11,247 bases of DNA from Kiritimatiellales bacterium (GCA_021734595.1 JAIPIO010000124.1:1-11247); one strand, 5' to 3'. Shown: positions 1 to 5,683, numbered from the stretch's first letter. The notes: a model not told the origin generated them from the letters alone. A program made the numbers and translations.

Positions 1-85
1 GATTATCTAGCTCCAAAGATCCTTTATCAGCGTAGACAGAAAATATGCATCCAACCATTACAAGTATCATTGTTATTAGTTTCAT
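1..85 (-). CDS. Start of a small secreted protein, truncated by the window edge
   Basis: Read on the minus strand, an ATG at 85 opens a frame with no stop to base 1 (28 codons plus one base). The encoded start, MKLITMILVMVGCIFSVYAD, is a typical signal peptide: one Lys, a hydrophobic run of about 15 residues, then a V-Y-A cleavage site followed by a charged start of the mature chain (DKGSLELDN). A second in-frame ATG lies at 88. An AAAGGGG Shine-Dalgarno-like run just upstream is better spaced for the ATG at 85. The MVGC stretch resembles a lipobox only weakly, so signal peptidase I cleavage is more likely. The family is not recognisable from 28 residues. The region is AT-rich, unlike the rest of the window, and the gene points away from the integrase relic at 204-579. 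Confidence 0.6.
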   Translation of the reverse strand, partial: MKLITMILVMVGCIFSVYADKGSLELDN

Positions 86-120
86 CATTTCCCCTTTCTA
101 TTTTTATGCCAGCAGTTGAT

Positions 121-143
121 TAGGCAGAAACGGTTTCTGCCTA
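121..143. repeat. Perfect 23-base palindrome with TAGGCAG/CTGCCTA ends
   Basis: TAGGCAGAAAC at 121-131 is followed by one G and then by its exact inverse, GTTTCTGCCTA, at 133-143. It lies 36 bases upstream of the start of the truncated minus-strand gene and about 60 bases upstream of the integrase relic. It lacks the T tract of a normal terminator on the minus strand; on the plus strand it is followed by a short, interrupted T-rich run. Its right arm shares TTCTGCCTAT with the two units described at 135-183 and 444-484. It could be an operator, a hairpin or part of a recombination site. Confidence 0.7.
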
Positions 144-183
144 TTTATTTGCTTATCCCCCTCCCTGTGGATGTGATAGGTAG
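135..183 (+). repeat. Copy 1 of a CTGCCTAT...GATAGGYAG repeat unit
   Basis: The unit begins with TTCTGCCTAT (135-144) and ends with GATGTGATAGGTAG (170-183). Copy 2 at 444-482 begins with the same ten bases and ends with GACGTGATAGGCAG, differing at two of the last 14 positions. Each unit is itself an imperfect inverted repeat, because CTGCCTAT pairs with ATAGGYAG. The spacer between the arms is 25 bases here and 15 between the matching blocks of copy 2, so the interior is not conserved. The unit sits directly upstream of the integrase relic. Confidence 0.5.
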
Positions 184-443
184 CATATAAGGATAAAGAG
201 TTCATGAAAAGAGAAATGTCGGAGAAAGAGCAGGTCTTTTTGGGGAAGTATACCGAATGCCTCTGCAAATACGGGGTCTCTGGGCATAATGCGCAGTGGC
301 ATGTGCGGCGAGCGCAGGAGTTGAACCATTCCCTTCGGTCATTATTGAACCTCTCCCTTTGGTCGGTATTTTCTTTTAGAAAATTATCTGCGCTGCGCTT
401 CAAGGGCCTATGGGTTGAAGGGGCTTAAACAAAACGATGCTGA

Positions 444-484
444 TTCTGCCTATCTCGATTTCTACCTCGACGTGATAGGCAGAA
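444..484 (+). repeat. Copy 2 of the CTGCCTAT...GATAGGYAG unit, with perfect 11-base arms
   Basis: TTCTGCCTATC (444-454) is exactly inverted as GATAGGCAGAA (474-484). The 19-base interior contains two TCGA blocks (455-458 and 467-470) that could extend the stem, leaving CGT (471-473) unpaired on one side. An imperfect single-strand hairpin with extrahelical bases recalls integron attC sites. However, I cannot find the required RYYYAAC and GTTRRRY core boxes, so this is not called an attC. It lies at the deletion junction between the two integrase fragments. Confidence 0.55.
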
Positions 485-549
485 AGCCGGGATTGGAACT
501 CTGGTAGCCGTAGAAGGTGATTTACACCCATGTGCTGAACCGCCCGGGC

Positions 550-571
550 CTTGCGAGCGGAAGCTCGCAAG
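550..571. repeat. 9-bp hairpin with a GGAA tetraloop
   Basis: CTTGCGAGC (550-558) and GCTCGCAAG (563-571) are perfect inverses around GGAA, a GNRA-type loop. The hairpin lies inside the last codons of the integrase relic. No T tract follows on either strand, so it is not a standard terminator. A 9-bp inverted repeat with a short loop could arise by chance in a window of this size. Confidence 0.45.
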
Positions 572-587
572 ATCTACTGTGGCGTTT

Positions 588-675
588 TTCCAGGGGTCGG
601 AAACCGTTTTTCAATCCTTGGAATTATTCTGCCACACAATCATTCTGCCTGCTTCCTTTTTTCCAATGGCTGGAA
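588..675. repeat. Three TTCCA-N5-TGGAA motif copies
   Basis: The copies are TTCCAGGGGTCGGAA (588-602, one arm mismatch), TTTCAATCCTTGGAA (609-623, one arm mismatch) and TTCCAATGGCTGGAA (661-675, perfect arms). Read on the minus strand, the last is TTCCAGCCATTGGAA, identical to the copy at 2903-2917. Centre-to-centre distances are 21 and 52 bases, close to 2 and 5 helical turns. No gene start lies close by on either strand; the nearest features are the integrase relic and the truncated minus-strand gene far to the left. Confidence 0.7.
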
Positions 676-764
676 AAGTGGCGCGGGCATCCTTGTCTGC
701 CTCACATGGAGGGAAACCGCCTTGGTCAGTTGCTTCTATTAATCCGTTGCAAAAATCCAATCCC

Positions 765-798
765 CGGAAAAATTAGAGGGCATGGTTCTCCCCGTGCC
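765..798 (-). terminator. Possible terminator of the aldo/keto reductase gene
   Basis: Just downstream of the reductase stop codon on the minus strand, GGCACGG pairs with CCATGCC (plus-strand arms 779-785 and 792-798) with one C-A mismatch and a six-base loop. CTCTAATTTTT follows. On the plus strand the mismatch becomes a G-U pair, but the T run is shorter. The stem is imperfect and the T tract starts a few bases late, so the call is tentative. Confidence 0.35.
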
Positions 799-838
799 GT
801 TTTCCGGACGCCGGGTAACGATCCTCGGGAAAGGCAAA

Positions 839-1930
839 TCAATCCTGCATGGGTGGTATTTTAGAAAGGTATTCCAGCCGCTCGATGATTGGCAGATGCT
901 GGGTGCACTTTTCCTCGCATTGTCCGCAGGCGGCGCAGGTGGCGGCGGTGGTTGGCTCGATATCCCATTGGTATTTTAGTCGGACCGGGAGCGTTTCGTC
1001 ACCGCCGCAGAGTATCTTGCGGTTGTAGACATCCATGAAGTAGGGGATGGGAATGTCAACGGGGCAGGGCAGGCAGTAGCCGCATCCGGTGCATAGGCCG
1101 GCAAAATTGTCCCGAACCTTTTCTCCCAGTGCCCGGATATATTCGGAGGAATACGGCTCGAAGTTTTCCAATGCCTGGATGGCCGGTTCCACCTCCTCCT
1201 CGCAACTGAAGCCGACCAGTGCCGAGGTAACCGCCGGCTGCGAAACATTGAAACGCAGCGCGGCGCTGATCACATCGCGGTCGTTCGGCCCACGCAGAAA
1301 ATCAAAACGTTCCGGATTCTGCGGGATGACACCGCCGGCGAGCGGGTTCATCGTGACCACCCCGAGCCCGGCTTCATGTGCCTTGTTAACCGACTGCTGG
1401 CGCACCGGAAAGTTAATGGCATTGTAACCGAGTAGAATCCCTTCGAAGATCCCCTCGTCAATCACGCTGTCCGCCTCCCCGTAGGTCATGTGCGACGACA
1501 ACACAAGGTGCTTGATCAAACCGTCTTCCTTGGCTTGCAGCGCGGCATCCAGCGCGCCGCCGGCCTTGCGCTGCTCCCAGCCTTCTTTATTGCGGACACA
1601 CCAGATATAGAAAAAATCAATCGTATCCACTCCAATGCGCTCCAATGACCGTTCAATTTCGTCACGCAGTTTGGCACCTGTCGATTCCATGGACTTGGTC
1701 GAAACATAAAACGTGCCGGGTTTCATCTGCCTGACGGCATGGCCCAGAATATCCTCGCTGCGGTCGTCGCAGTAATACGGTGCGGTGTCGAAATAATTCA
1801 CGCCCAGCTCGTAGGCGCGCAGCATGGTTGCCGCGCTGGCCCCCATATCCTCTGGTTTCCTGTGCCGCATGTTGCCCGCGCTGATGGCGGAAATCCTTTT
1901 TCCTGTCTTGCCGTATTCCTTGTAAATCAT
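839..1930 (-). CDS. Aldo/keto reductase with C-terminal two-cluster ferredoxin domain
   Basis: Predicted 363-residue cytoplasmic NAD(P)H-linked oxidoreductase of the AKR superfamily; its substrate is unknown. The TIM-barrel half starts MIYKEYGKTGKRIS and carries the family motif F-D-T-A-P-Y-Y (residues 47-53, with catalytic Asp48 and Tyr) and the S-T-K motif with Lys79. The last 90 residues hold two cysteine sets: C280-x2-C283-x2-C286-x2-C289-P and C332-x2-C335-x2-C338-x3-C342. These fit two 4Fe-4S clusters, as in ferredoxin-containing AKRs frequent in anaerobes. I chose the ATG at 1930 because GGAGGGG lies just before it and the family's usual start begins there. A longer frame from 2077 would translate the two TTCCAGCC motifs and has no ribosome-binding site. 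The gene stands alone, divergent from the DUF4870-like gene. Confidence 0.88.
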   Translation of the reverse strand: MIYKEYGKTGKRISAISAGNMRHRKPEDMGASAATMLRAYELGVNYFDTAPYYCDDRSEDILGHAVRQMKPGTFYVSTKSMESTGAKLRDEIERSLERIGVDTIDFFYIWCVRNKEGWEQRKAGGALDAALQAKEDGLIKHLVLSSHMTYGEADSVIDEGIFEGILLGYNAINFPVRQQSVNKAHEAGLGVVTMNPLAGGVIPQNPERFDFLRGPNDRDVISAALRFNVSQPAVTSALVGFSCEEEVEPAIQALENFEPYSSEYIRALGEKVRDNFAGLCTGCGYCLPCPVDIPIPYFMDVYNRKILCGGDETLPVRLKYQWDIEPTTAATCAACGQCEEKCTQHLPIIERLEYLSKIPPMQD

Positions 1931-1954
1931 TCTTCCCCTCCGGTTAGGGTCGCT

Positions 1955-1983
1955 ACTATAGCCAACCGCCCGGTAGAATCCAG
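1955..1983 (-). promoter_or_regulatory. Possible promoter of the aldo/keto reductase gene
   Basis: On the minus strand, TATAGT (plus coordinates 1955-1960) is a good -10 box 25 bases before the ATG at 1930. The -35 position 17 bases further up (1978-1983, CTGGAT) is poor, as might be expected for a promoter needing an activator. The nearest TTCCAGCC motif copy (1985-1999) begins one base upstream of that position. Confidence 0.35.
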
Positions 1984-1984
1984 T

Positions 1985-2030
1985 TTCCAACGGCTGGAAT
2001 TTTTCTTTGCTGGATTTCCAATGTCTGGAA
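1985..2030 (-). repeat. Pair of TTCCAGCCNTTGGAA motifs before the aldo/keto reductase
   Basis: Read on the minus strand, the copies are TTCCAGCCGTTGGAA (1985-1999) and TTCCAGACATTGGAA (2016-2030). Both have perfect TTCCA/TGGAA arms, and both read in the direction of the reductase gene. They lie 31 bases apart, about three helical turns. The pair occupies the divergent region between the reductase (ATG 1930) and the membrane-protein gene (ATG 2123), upstream of candidate promoters for both. Confidence 0.8.
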
Positions 2031-2045
2031 AACCTTGAAAACTTG

Positions 2046-2073
2046 TTGCCAATCCGGTTTCGGGCATTATACT
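2046..2073 (+). promoter_or_regulatory. Promoter of the DUF4870-type gene
   Basis: TTGCCA (2046-2051), a 16-base spacer and TATACT (2068-2073) form a near-consensus sigma-70-type promoter. Transcription would start near 2080, giving a leader of about 43 bases. The ribosome-binding site AGGAGG (2112-2117) lies five bases before the ATG at 2123. Confidence 0.6.
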
Positions 2074-2122
2074 GCATGTCTAATTGCGATGTTGTGAAAT
2101 TAAACCTATACAGGAGGATGCC

Positions 2123-2824
2123 ATGGAAAACGAGTTCCCCGAACGGAAAGAAGAAGAGTTGCCTCAGGAAATACCGTCTGAGCCGGACGCAAGCCCGGAA
2201 GTAAGCGCACCGAAACCGGAAACTGAATTTGTGCAGGAAGAACCGGAACCGGTTGTGGAAGCAGCACCCGAAGAAGAAGCACCTGCGTTTACGGCGGAAC
2301 CCGTCGCCGAACCTGAACCCGAAATGGTCCAGGAAGAACCGGAACCGCCAGTAGCAGAAGCTCCCGTGGAAGAAGCGGCTGCCGTTGTCGAAGAACCCGT
2401 TGTCGAAGAACCCGTTGCCGAACCCGAACCGGTGCCGGCGCCCGAGCCGCCTGTCAGCGAAGCGCCAGTCGCTCCGGCCGAGGGGCCGTCAAAAGATGAA
2501 CGCACCATGGCGATGCTATGCCACCTGCTGGCTCTGTCCGGCGCTGTGGTTCCGTTGGGTTCGGTTCTTGGGCCACTTGTGATGTGGCTGATTAAGCGCG
2601 AAAACAATCCCTATATCGATGCCCAGGGCAAAGAAGCGGTCAACTTCCAGATCAGTATTCTGATTTACATGATTGTTTCTGCACTCCTGATGGTCATTGT
2701 CATCGGCGGTCTGCTGATGTTTGCCGTGGGAATCTTTGCATTGGTCTTCACCATTATTGGCGCGGTCAAGGCCAACAACGGAGAGGATTTCCGTTATCCG
2801 GTCTGCATCCGTTTCATTAAATAA
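2123..2824 (+). CDS. DUF4870-type membrane protein with acidic Glu/Pro-rich N-terminus
   Basis: Predicted 233-residue inner-membrane protein of unknown function. Residues 1-122 form a low-complexity region rich in Glu, Pro, Val and Ala (repeated EEP, EPEP, VVEEP), with no signal peptide. Residues 123-233 match the DUF4870 (Tic20-like) pattern: KDERTMAMLCHLLALSGAVV, then P-Y-I-D-A-Q-G-K-E-A-V-N-F-Q, two further hydrophobic helices and the terminal N-N-G-E-x-F-R-Y-P. Three membrane segments are likely, near residues 132-157, 173-196 and 197-216. The ATG at 2123 is chosen over the upstream one at 2084 because AGGAGG sits five bases before it. The acidic tail is longer than the short charged lead of most family members and may act as a spacer or protein-binding arm. 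The gene is transcribed alone and ends at a terminator. Confidence 0.8.
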   Translation: MENEFPERKEEELPQEIPSEPDASPEVSAPKPETEFVQEEPEPVVEAAPEEEAPAFTAEPVAEPEPEMVQEEPEPPVAEAPVEEAAAVVEEPVVEEPVAEPEPVPAPEPPVSEAPVAPAEGPSKDERTMAMLCHLLALSGAVVPLGSVLGPLVMWLIKRENNPYIDAQGKEAVNFQISILIYMIVSALLMVIVIGGLLMFAVGIFALVFTIIGAVKANNGEDFRYPVCIRFIK

Positions 2825-2847
2825 ACCGACTACAGCGGATTCAACTA

Positions 2848-2880
2848 GGCTGCGCCTGTCTGGGTGCAGCCTTTTTGTTT
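2848..2880 (+). terminator. Rho-independent terminator after the DUF4870-type gene
   Basis: GGCTGCGCC (2848-2856) pairs with GGTGCAGCC (2863-2871), nine pairs with one G-U, around a six-base loop. TTTTTGTTT follows directly (2872-2880). The hairpin is 24 bases past the stop codon. It isolates this gene from fhs, which therefore needs its own promoter. Confidence 0.9.
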
Positions 2881-2902
2881 GCAGATGAACCGGAGAATAG
2901 GC

Positions 2903-2948
2903 TTCCAGCCATTGGAAGTTTGAAGCTATATTTTTCCGATCTTTGGAA
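2903..2948 (+). repeat. Pair of TTCCA-N5-TGGAA motifs before fhs
   Basis: TTCCAGCCATTGGAA (2903-2917) matches the oriented consensus exactly. TTCCGATCTTTGGAA (2934-2948) is a weaker copy with one arm mismatch. They are 31 bases apart centre to centre, read toward fhs, and fill most of the space between the upstream terminator and the fhs ribosome-binding site. The second copy ends only 17 bases before the ATG. Confidence 0.75.
2927..2932 (+). promoter_or_regulatory. Possible -10 box of the fhs-folD operon
   Basis: TATATT lies between the two motif copies. The -35 position (about 2903-2908, TTCCAG) is poor and coincides with the left arm of the first motif, so a protein bound to the motif could replace or block sigma contact there. 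Transcription would start near 2939, inside the second motif. No better promoter is visible between the terminator and fhs. Confidence 0.35.
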
Positions 2949-2965
2949 CAACGACGGGAGCGCGT

Positions 2966-4729
2966 ATGAAATTGGATCCAACCCAAATGAAGGACTGGCA
3001 GATTGCGGAAGCCGCGGAAGAGCAGATGAAGCCCGTTGGGCAGATCGCGGCCGAGCTCGGTCTGGCGGCAGAGGAACTGATCCCGATGGGGCAGAATCTG
3101 GCCAAGGTGAATTTCCGGAAAACCTGGGACCGCCTGCAAGATATGCCGACCGGCAAATATGTCGATGTCACGGCCATCACGCCGACTCCGCTGGGCGAAG
3201 GGAAAACGACCACGACGCTGGGTCTGGTGCAGGGTCTGGCAAAAATCGGCAAAAAGCCGGTGGGCGCCATACGTCAGCCCAGCAGCGGCCCGACATTCAA
3301 CATCAAGGGTTCCGCCGCCGGCGGCGGCCTGGCGCAGTGCATCCCGCTGGCGCCATTCTCGCTCGGACTGACCGGCGATATCGACAAGATAACCAACGCG
3401 CACAATCTGGCCATGGTGGCACTGACCGCCCGGATGCAGCACGAGCGGAATTATGACGACGAACGACTGGAACGCATCGGGATCCGCCGACTCAATATTG
3501 ATTCGGCCACGGTGCAGATCAAGTGGGCGATCGACTATTGCGCGCAGGCGTTGCGCAATATCACCATCGGCAAGGGCGGAAAAATGGATGGCATGGAAAT
3601 GGAATCCGGCTTCCAGATATCGGTTTCCAGCGAGCTGATGGCGATCCTTGCCGTGTCAAAGGGGTTGCAGGACATGCGCGAGCGTATTGCGAACATGCTG
3701 CTGGCATACGACGTGAACGGCCACGAAATAACCGCCGCCGACCTCGAAGTGGACGGAGCCATGACGGCGCTGATGGCAGAAACGCTGAATCCAACACTGG
3801 TTCAGACGATCGAGGGGCAGCCGGTATTCGTCCATGCGGGACCTTTCGCCAACATTGCCATCGGGCAGAGCTCGGTCATCGCGGATATGCTGGGGACGCG
3901 TCTTGGCGACTACTTGATAACCGAAAGCGGCTTCGGCGCGGATATCGGCTACGAAAAGTTCTGGAACCTTAAATGCCGTTACTCCAAACTGACTCCGGAT
4001 GCCGTGGTGATTGTGGCAACGGTCCGGGCACTGAAAATGCATGGCGGCGGCCCGGCGGTGAAGCCCGGCAAGAAACTGGACGATGCCTATACGCAGGAAA
4101 ACCTGGGCATGCTGGAGAAGGGTTGCGCAAATCTCATTGCGCACATCAACACGGTCAAGCTAAGTGGTGTTGTCCCGGTGGTATGCATTAACAGCTTTTA
4201 CACCGATACCAAGGCCGAACACGATCTCATCCGGAAGATTGCCGTGGAAAACGGTGCCAAGTGCGCGGTCTCCGAACACTGGCTGCGGGGCGGGGAGGGC
4301 GCGATCGAATTGGCTGAAGCTGTTGTGGAAGCATGCAGCGAAAAGAGCAACTTCAGTTTTCTTTACGACCAGAATATTCCCGTATTGAACCGAGTGGAAA
4401 TCATCGCCAAGGAAATCTACGGCGCGGCGGGCGTCAGCTGGTCAACCGAGGCGCTTCAAAAACTGAACCGGTATGAAAAGGATTATGAAACCCATGAACT
4501 GGGCGTTTGTATGGTGAAAACGCATCTCAGCCTATCGCACAATCCTGATTTTAAGGGTTGTCCAACCGGTTGGGTGTTGCCGATCCGGGATGTGTTGGTT
4601 TATAAAGGCGCAGGATTTGTTGTGCCGGTATCCGGCGACATCAAACTGCTGCCGGGGACAGGATCCAATCCCGGCTTCCGCAGAATCGATGTCGATACGG
4701 AAACCGGAAAAGTGACCGGGCTATTTTAA
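2966..4729 (+). CDS. fhs: Formate--tetrahydrofolate ligase (10-formyl-THF synthetase)
   Basis: Catalyses the ATP-dependent joining of formate to tetrahydrofolate to give 10-formyl-THF, the entry of formate into one-carbon metabolism in the cytoplasm. The 587-residue chain is complete, somewhat longer than the roughly 560 residues of clostridial enzymes. Visible features are the nucleotide-binding loop P-T-P-L-G-E-G-K-T-T (73-82), the family signature IKGSAAGGGLAQ (113-124) and VATVRALKMHGG (350-361). The usual signature reads KGGAAGGGY, so the Ser and Leu here are variants found in a distinct subclade or are local changes. The start is supported by GGGAG at 2956-2960. folD follows after 19 bases, so the two form an operon. 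The enzyme serves purine and formyl-Met synthesis, and could also serve the methyl branch of the Wood-Ljungdahl pathway, but no other pathway gene is in the window. Confidence 0.97.
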   Translation: MKLDPTQMKDWQIAEAAEEQMKPVGQIAAELGLAAEELIPMGQNLAKVNFRKTWDRLQDMPTGKYVDVTAITPTPLGEGKTTTTLGLVQGLAKIGKKPVGAIRQPSSGPTFNIKGSAAGGGLAQCIPLAPFSLGLTGDIDKITNAHNLAMVALTARMQHERNYDDERLERIGIRRLNIDSATVQIKWAIDYCAQALRNITIGKGGKMDGMEMESGFQISVSSELMAILAVSKGLQDMRERIANMLLAYDVNGHEITAADLEVDGAMTALMAETLNPTLVQTIEGQPVFVHAGPFANIAIGQSSVIADMLGTRLGDYLITESGFGADIGYEKFWNLKCRYSKLTPDAVVIVATVRALKMHGGGPAVKPGKKLDDAYTQENLGMLEKGCANLIAHINTVKLSGVVPVVCINSFYTDTKAEHDLIRKIAVENGAKCAVSEHWLRGGEGAIELAEAVVEACSEKSNFSFLYDQNIPVLNRVEIIAKEIYGAAGVSWSTEALQKLNRYEKDYETHELGVCMVKTHLSLSHNPDFKGCPTGWVLPIRDVLVYKGAGFVVPVSGDIKLLPGTGSNPGFRRIDVDTETGKVTGLF

Positions 4730-4748
4730 AACAGATAAGGAGAAACAG

Positions 4749-5636
4749 ATGTCGGCAAAGATTATTGACGGAAAACAGATTGCCGCGGATATCCGCGCAG
4801 AACTTACAACCGCGGTGGCAGCGCTGAAAGAGAAGGGGATTGTTCCGGGGTTGGGCGTCATTCTGGTAGGGGCCGACCCGGCGTCGCAATCGTATGTGAC
4901 GGCGAAGGAACGGGCCTGCGAAACGATCGGCATTTATTCCGACGACAACCGGCTGACGGCGGAAACTTCGCAAGAGGAACTGCTGGCGCTGGTCGACCGC
5001 ATGAACAACGATCCGAAAATCAACGGTATCCTCGTCCAGCTTCCGTTGCCGAAGCACATCGACGAAGCGGCCGTTCTGCTGGCGATCGATCCCGATAAGG
5101 ATGTGGATGGCTTCCACCCGATGAATGTCGGGAAAATGATGGTAGGCGAAGAGACGTTTCTGCCCTGTACGCCCCACGGCATACTACAGATGCTGTCGCG
5201 CAGTGGAGTGGAGACCGAAGGTGCGCATGTAGTTGTGATCGGCCGCAGCAATATTGTCGGGAAACCGGTTGCCAATATGCTGCTTCAGAAAAAGAAAGGC
5301 GCCAATGCCACGGTTACGCTCTGCCACACACGTACGAAGGATGTCGGCCACTTTGCACGGCAGGCGGACATCATTATCGCCGCTTCCGGCTGGCCGAACA
5401 CCGTTACCGCCGACATGGTGAAGCCTGGAGCGGTGGTGGTTGATGTTGGCGTGAACCGGGTGGAGGACTCAACGCGTGAGCGCGGCTACCGCCTTGTTGG
5501 TGATGTGGACTTTGACGCGGTCAAGGAAGTCGCGTCGATGATCACACCGGTTCCCGGCGGAGTCGGGCCGATGACGATTACCATGCTGCTCTACAACACG
5601 GTCGAATCGGCCAGACGCGCCAACGGCATCAAATAG
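4749..5636 (+). CDS. folD: Bifunctional methylene-THF dehydrogenase / methenyl-THF cyclohydrolase
   Basis: Interconverts 10-formyl-, 5,10-methenyl- and 5,10-methylene-tetrahydrofolate, using NADP in the usual bacterial enzyme, and so continues from the product of fhs. The 295 residues match the normal length. The catalytic residues are in place: Tyr49 and Lys53 in SYVTAKERA, Gln97 in V-Q-L-P-L-P, and Asp120 in D-V-D-G. The Rossmann motif VIGRSNIVGKPVA (163-175) and the C-terminal P-V-P-G-G-V-G-P-M-T motif (267-276) are also intact. AAGGAGA (4737-4743) precedes the ATG. The 19-base gap from fhs, with no terminator, indicates co-transcription. No clear terminator follows the gene. Confidence 0.97.
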   Translation: MSAKIIDGKQIAADIRAELTTAVAALKEKGIVPGLGVILVGADPASQSYVTAKERACETIGIYSDDNRLTAETSQEELLALVDRMNNDPKINGILVQLPLPKHIDEAAVLLAIDPDKDVDGFHPMNVGKMMVGEETFLPCTPHGILQMLSRSGVETEGAHVVVIGRSNIVGKPVANMLLQKKKGANATVTLCHTRTKDVGHFARQADIIIAASGWPNTVTADMVKPGAVVVDVGVNRVEDSTRERGYRLVGDVDFDAVKEVASMITPVPGGVGPMTITMLLYNTVESARRANGIK

Positions 5637-5660
5637 ATTCCAGGAATGGACGCCCATGAT

Positions 5661-5673
5661 ATCACTTTGTGAT
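5661..5673. promoter_or_regulatory. Palindrome upstream of the ferritin promoter
   Basis: ATCAC-TTT-GTGAT is a perfect inverted repeat centred about 17 bases upstream of the -35 box and about 50 bases upstream of the likely start of transcription. Position and symmetry suit an operator for a dimeric regulator. It is not a recognisable Fur box. It is too short and lacks a T tract to be a folD terminator. Chance is possible. Confidence 0.35.
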
Positions 5674-5683
5674 GATTAGGTAT

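Larger units (their letters stand above)
204..579 (+). pseudogene. Relic of an integron-type tyrosine recombinase (integrase)
   Basis: Two fragments in the same strand and order recall integron integrases. The frame from 204 (or from the inner ATG at 219) encodes EKEQVFLGKYTECLCKYGVS and then a W-H-V-x-R-A-Q-E segment, which resembles the N-terminal SAM-like domain of IntI (FL..Y...L...GV....W.V.RAQEF). After about residue 45 the similarity ends, and a stop follows at 428. From 517, in another frame, the sequence encodes VIYTHVLNRPGLA. This matches the C-terminal IYTHVLNR motif containing the catalytic Tyr, followed by the usual tail. The central R-K-H-R catalytic region, some 200 residues, is missing. 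In-frame TAG stops lie just upstream of the C-terminal scrap. The gene is therefore deleted and frameshifted and cannot be active. Assignment rests on motif memory, not a database search. Confidence 0.5.
580..838. other. Gene-free stretch with phased TTCCA-N5-TGGAA copies
   Basis: I see no credible gene here. Open frames through it have no recognisable domains, no good ribosome-binding site, and run across the palindromic motifs at 588-675. A GC-rich segment starting GTGGCGCGGGCATCC near 677 recalls the 'gcgcgggcatcc' dispersed repeats common in Verrucomicrobia-like genomes, but only one copy is present in the window, so this cannot be confirmed here. The stretch ends with a possible terminator at 765-798, just past the stop of the aldo/keto reductase gene. 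Confidence 0.5.

Noticed and set aside
121..484. Canonical integron attC or attI sites
   Set aside because: Hairpins of suitable shape exist, but I could not find the paired RYYYAAC and GTTRRRY core boxes. GTTGATT at 115-121 deviates from the core and has no partner.
588..675. TTCCA-N5-TGGAA copies as rho-independent terminators
   Set aside because: Stems are AT-rich and short, most copies lie upstream of genes, and the loop bases are conserved, which termination would not require.
517..864. Open frame starting VIYTHVLNRPGLA as a real 115-residue gene
   Set aside because: Only the first few residues are recognisable, as an integrase tail. The rest reads through the TTCCA motifs and into the end of the reductase gene.
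1166..1180. One-mismatch copies of the motif arms inside genes (also 7961-7975 and 9307-9321)
   Set aside because: They are single, unpaired, and lie in conserved coding sequence. A few such near matches are plausible by chance in 10 kb.
1931..2077. Upstream extension of the aldo/keto reductase by 49 residues
   Set aside because: The extension translates the two regulatory-looking motifs and the promoter and lacks a ribosome-binding site. The start at 1930 has a strong one and fits the family.
2516..3442. Long minus-strand open frame across the DUF4870-type gene and fhs
   Set aside because: It is antisense to two well-supported genes, crosses the terminator and the motif pair, and has no domain resemblance. 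It arises from codon bias on the plus strand.
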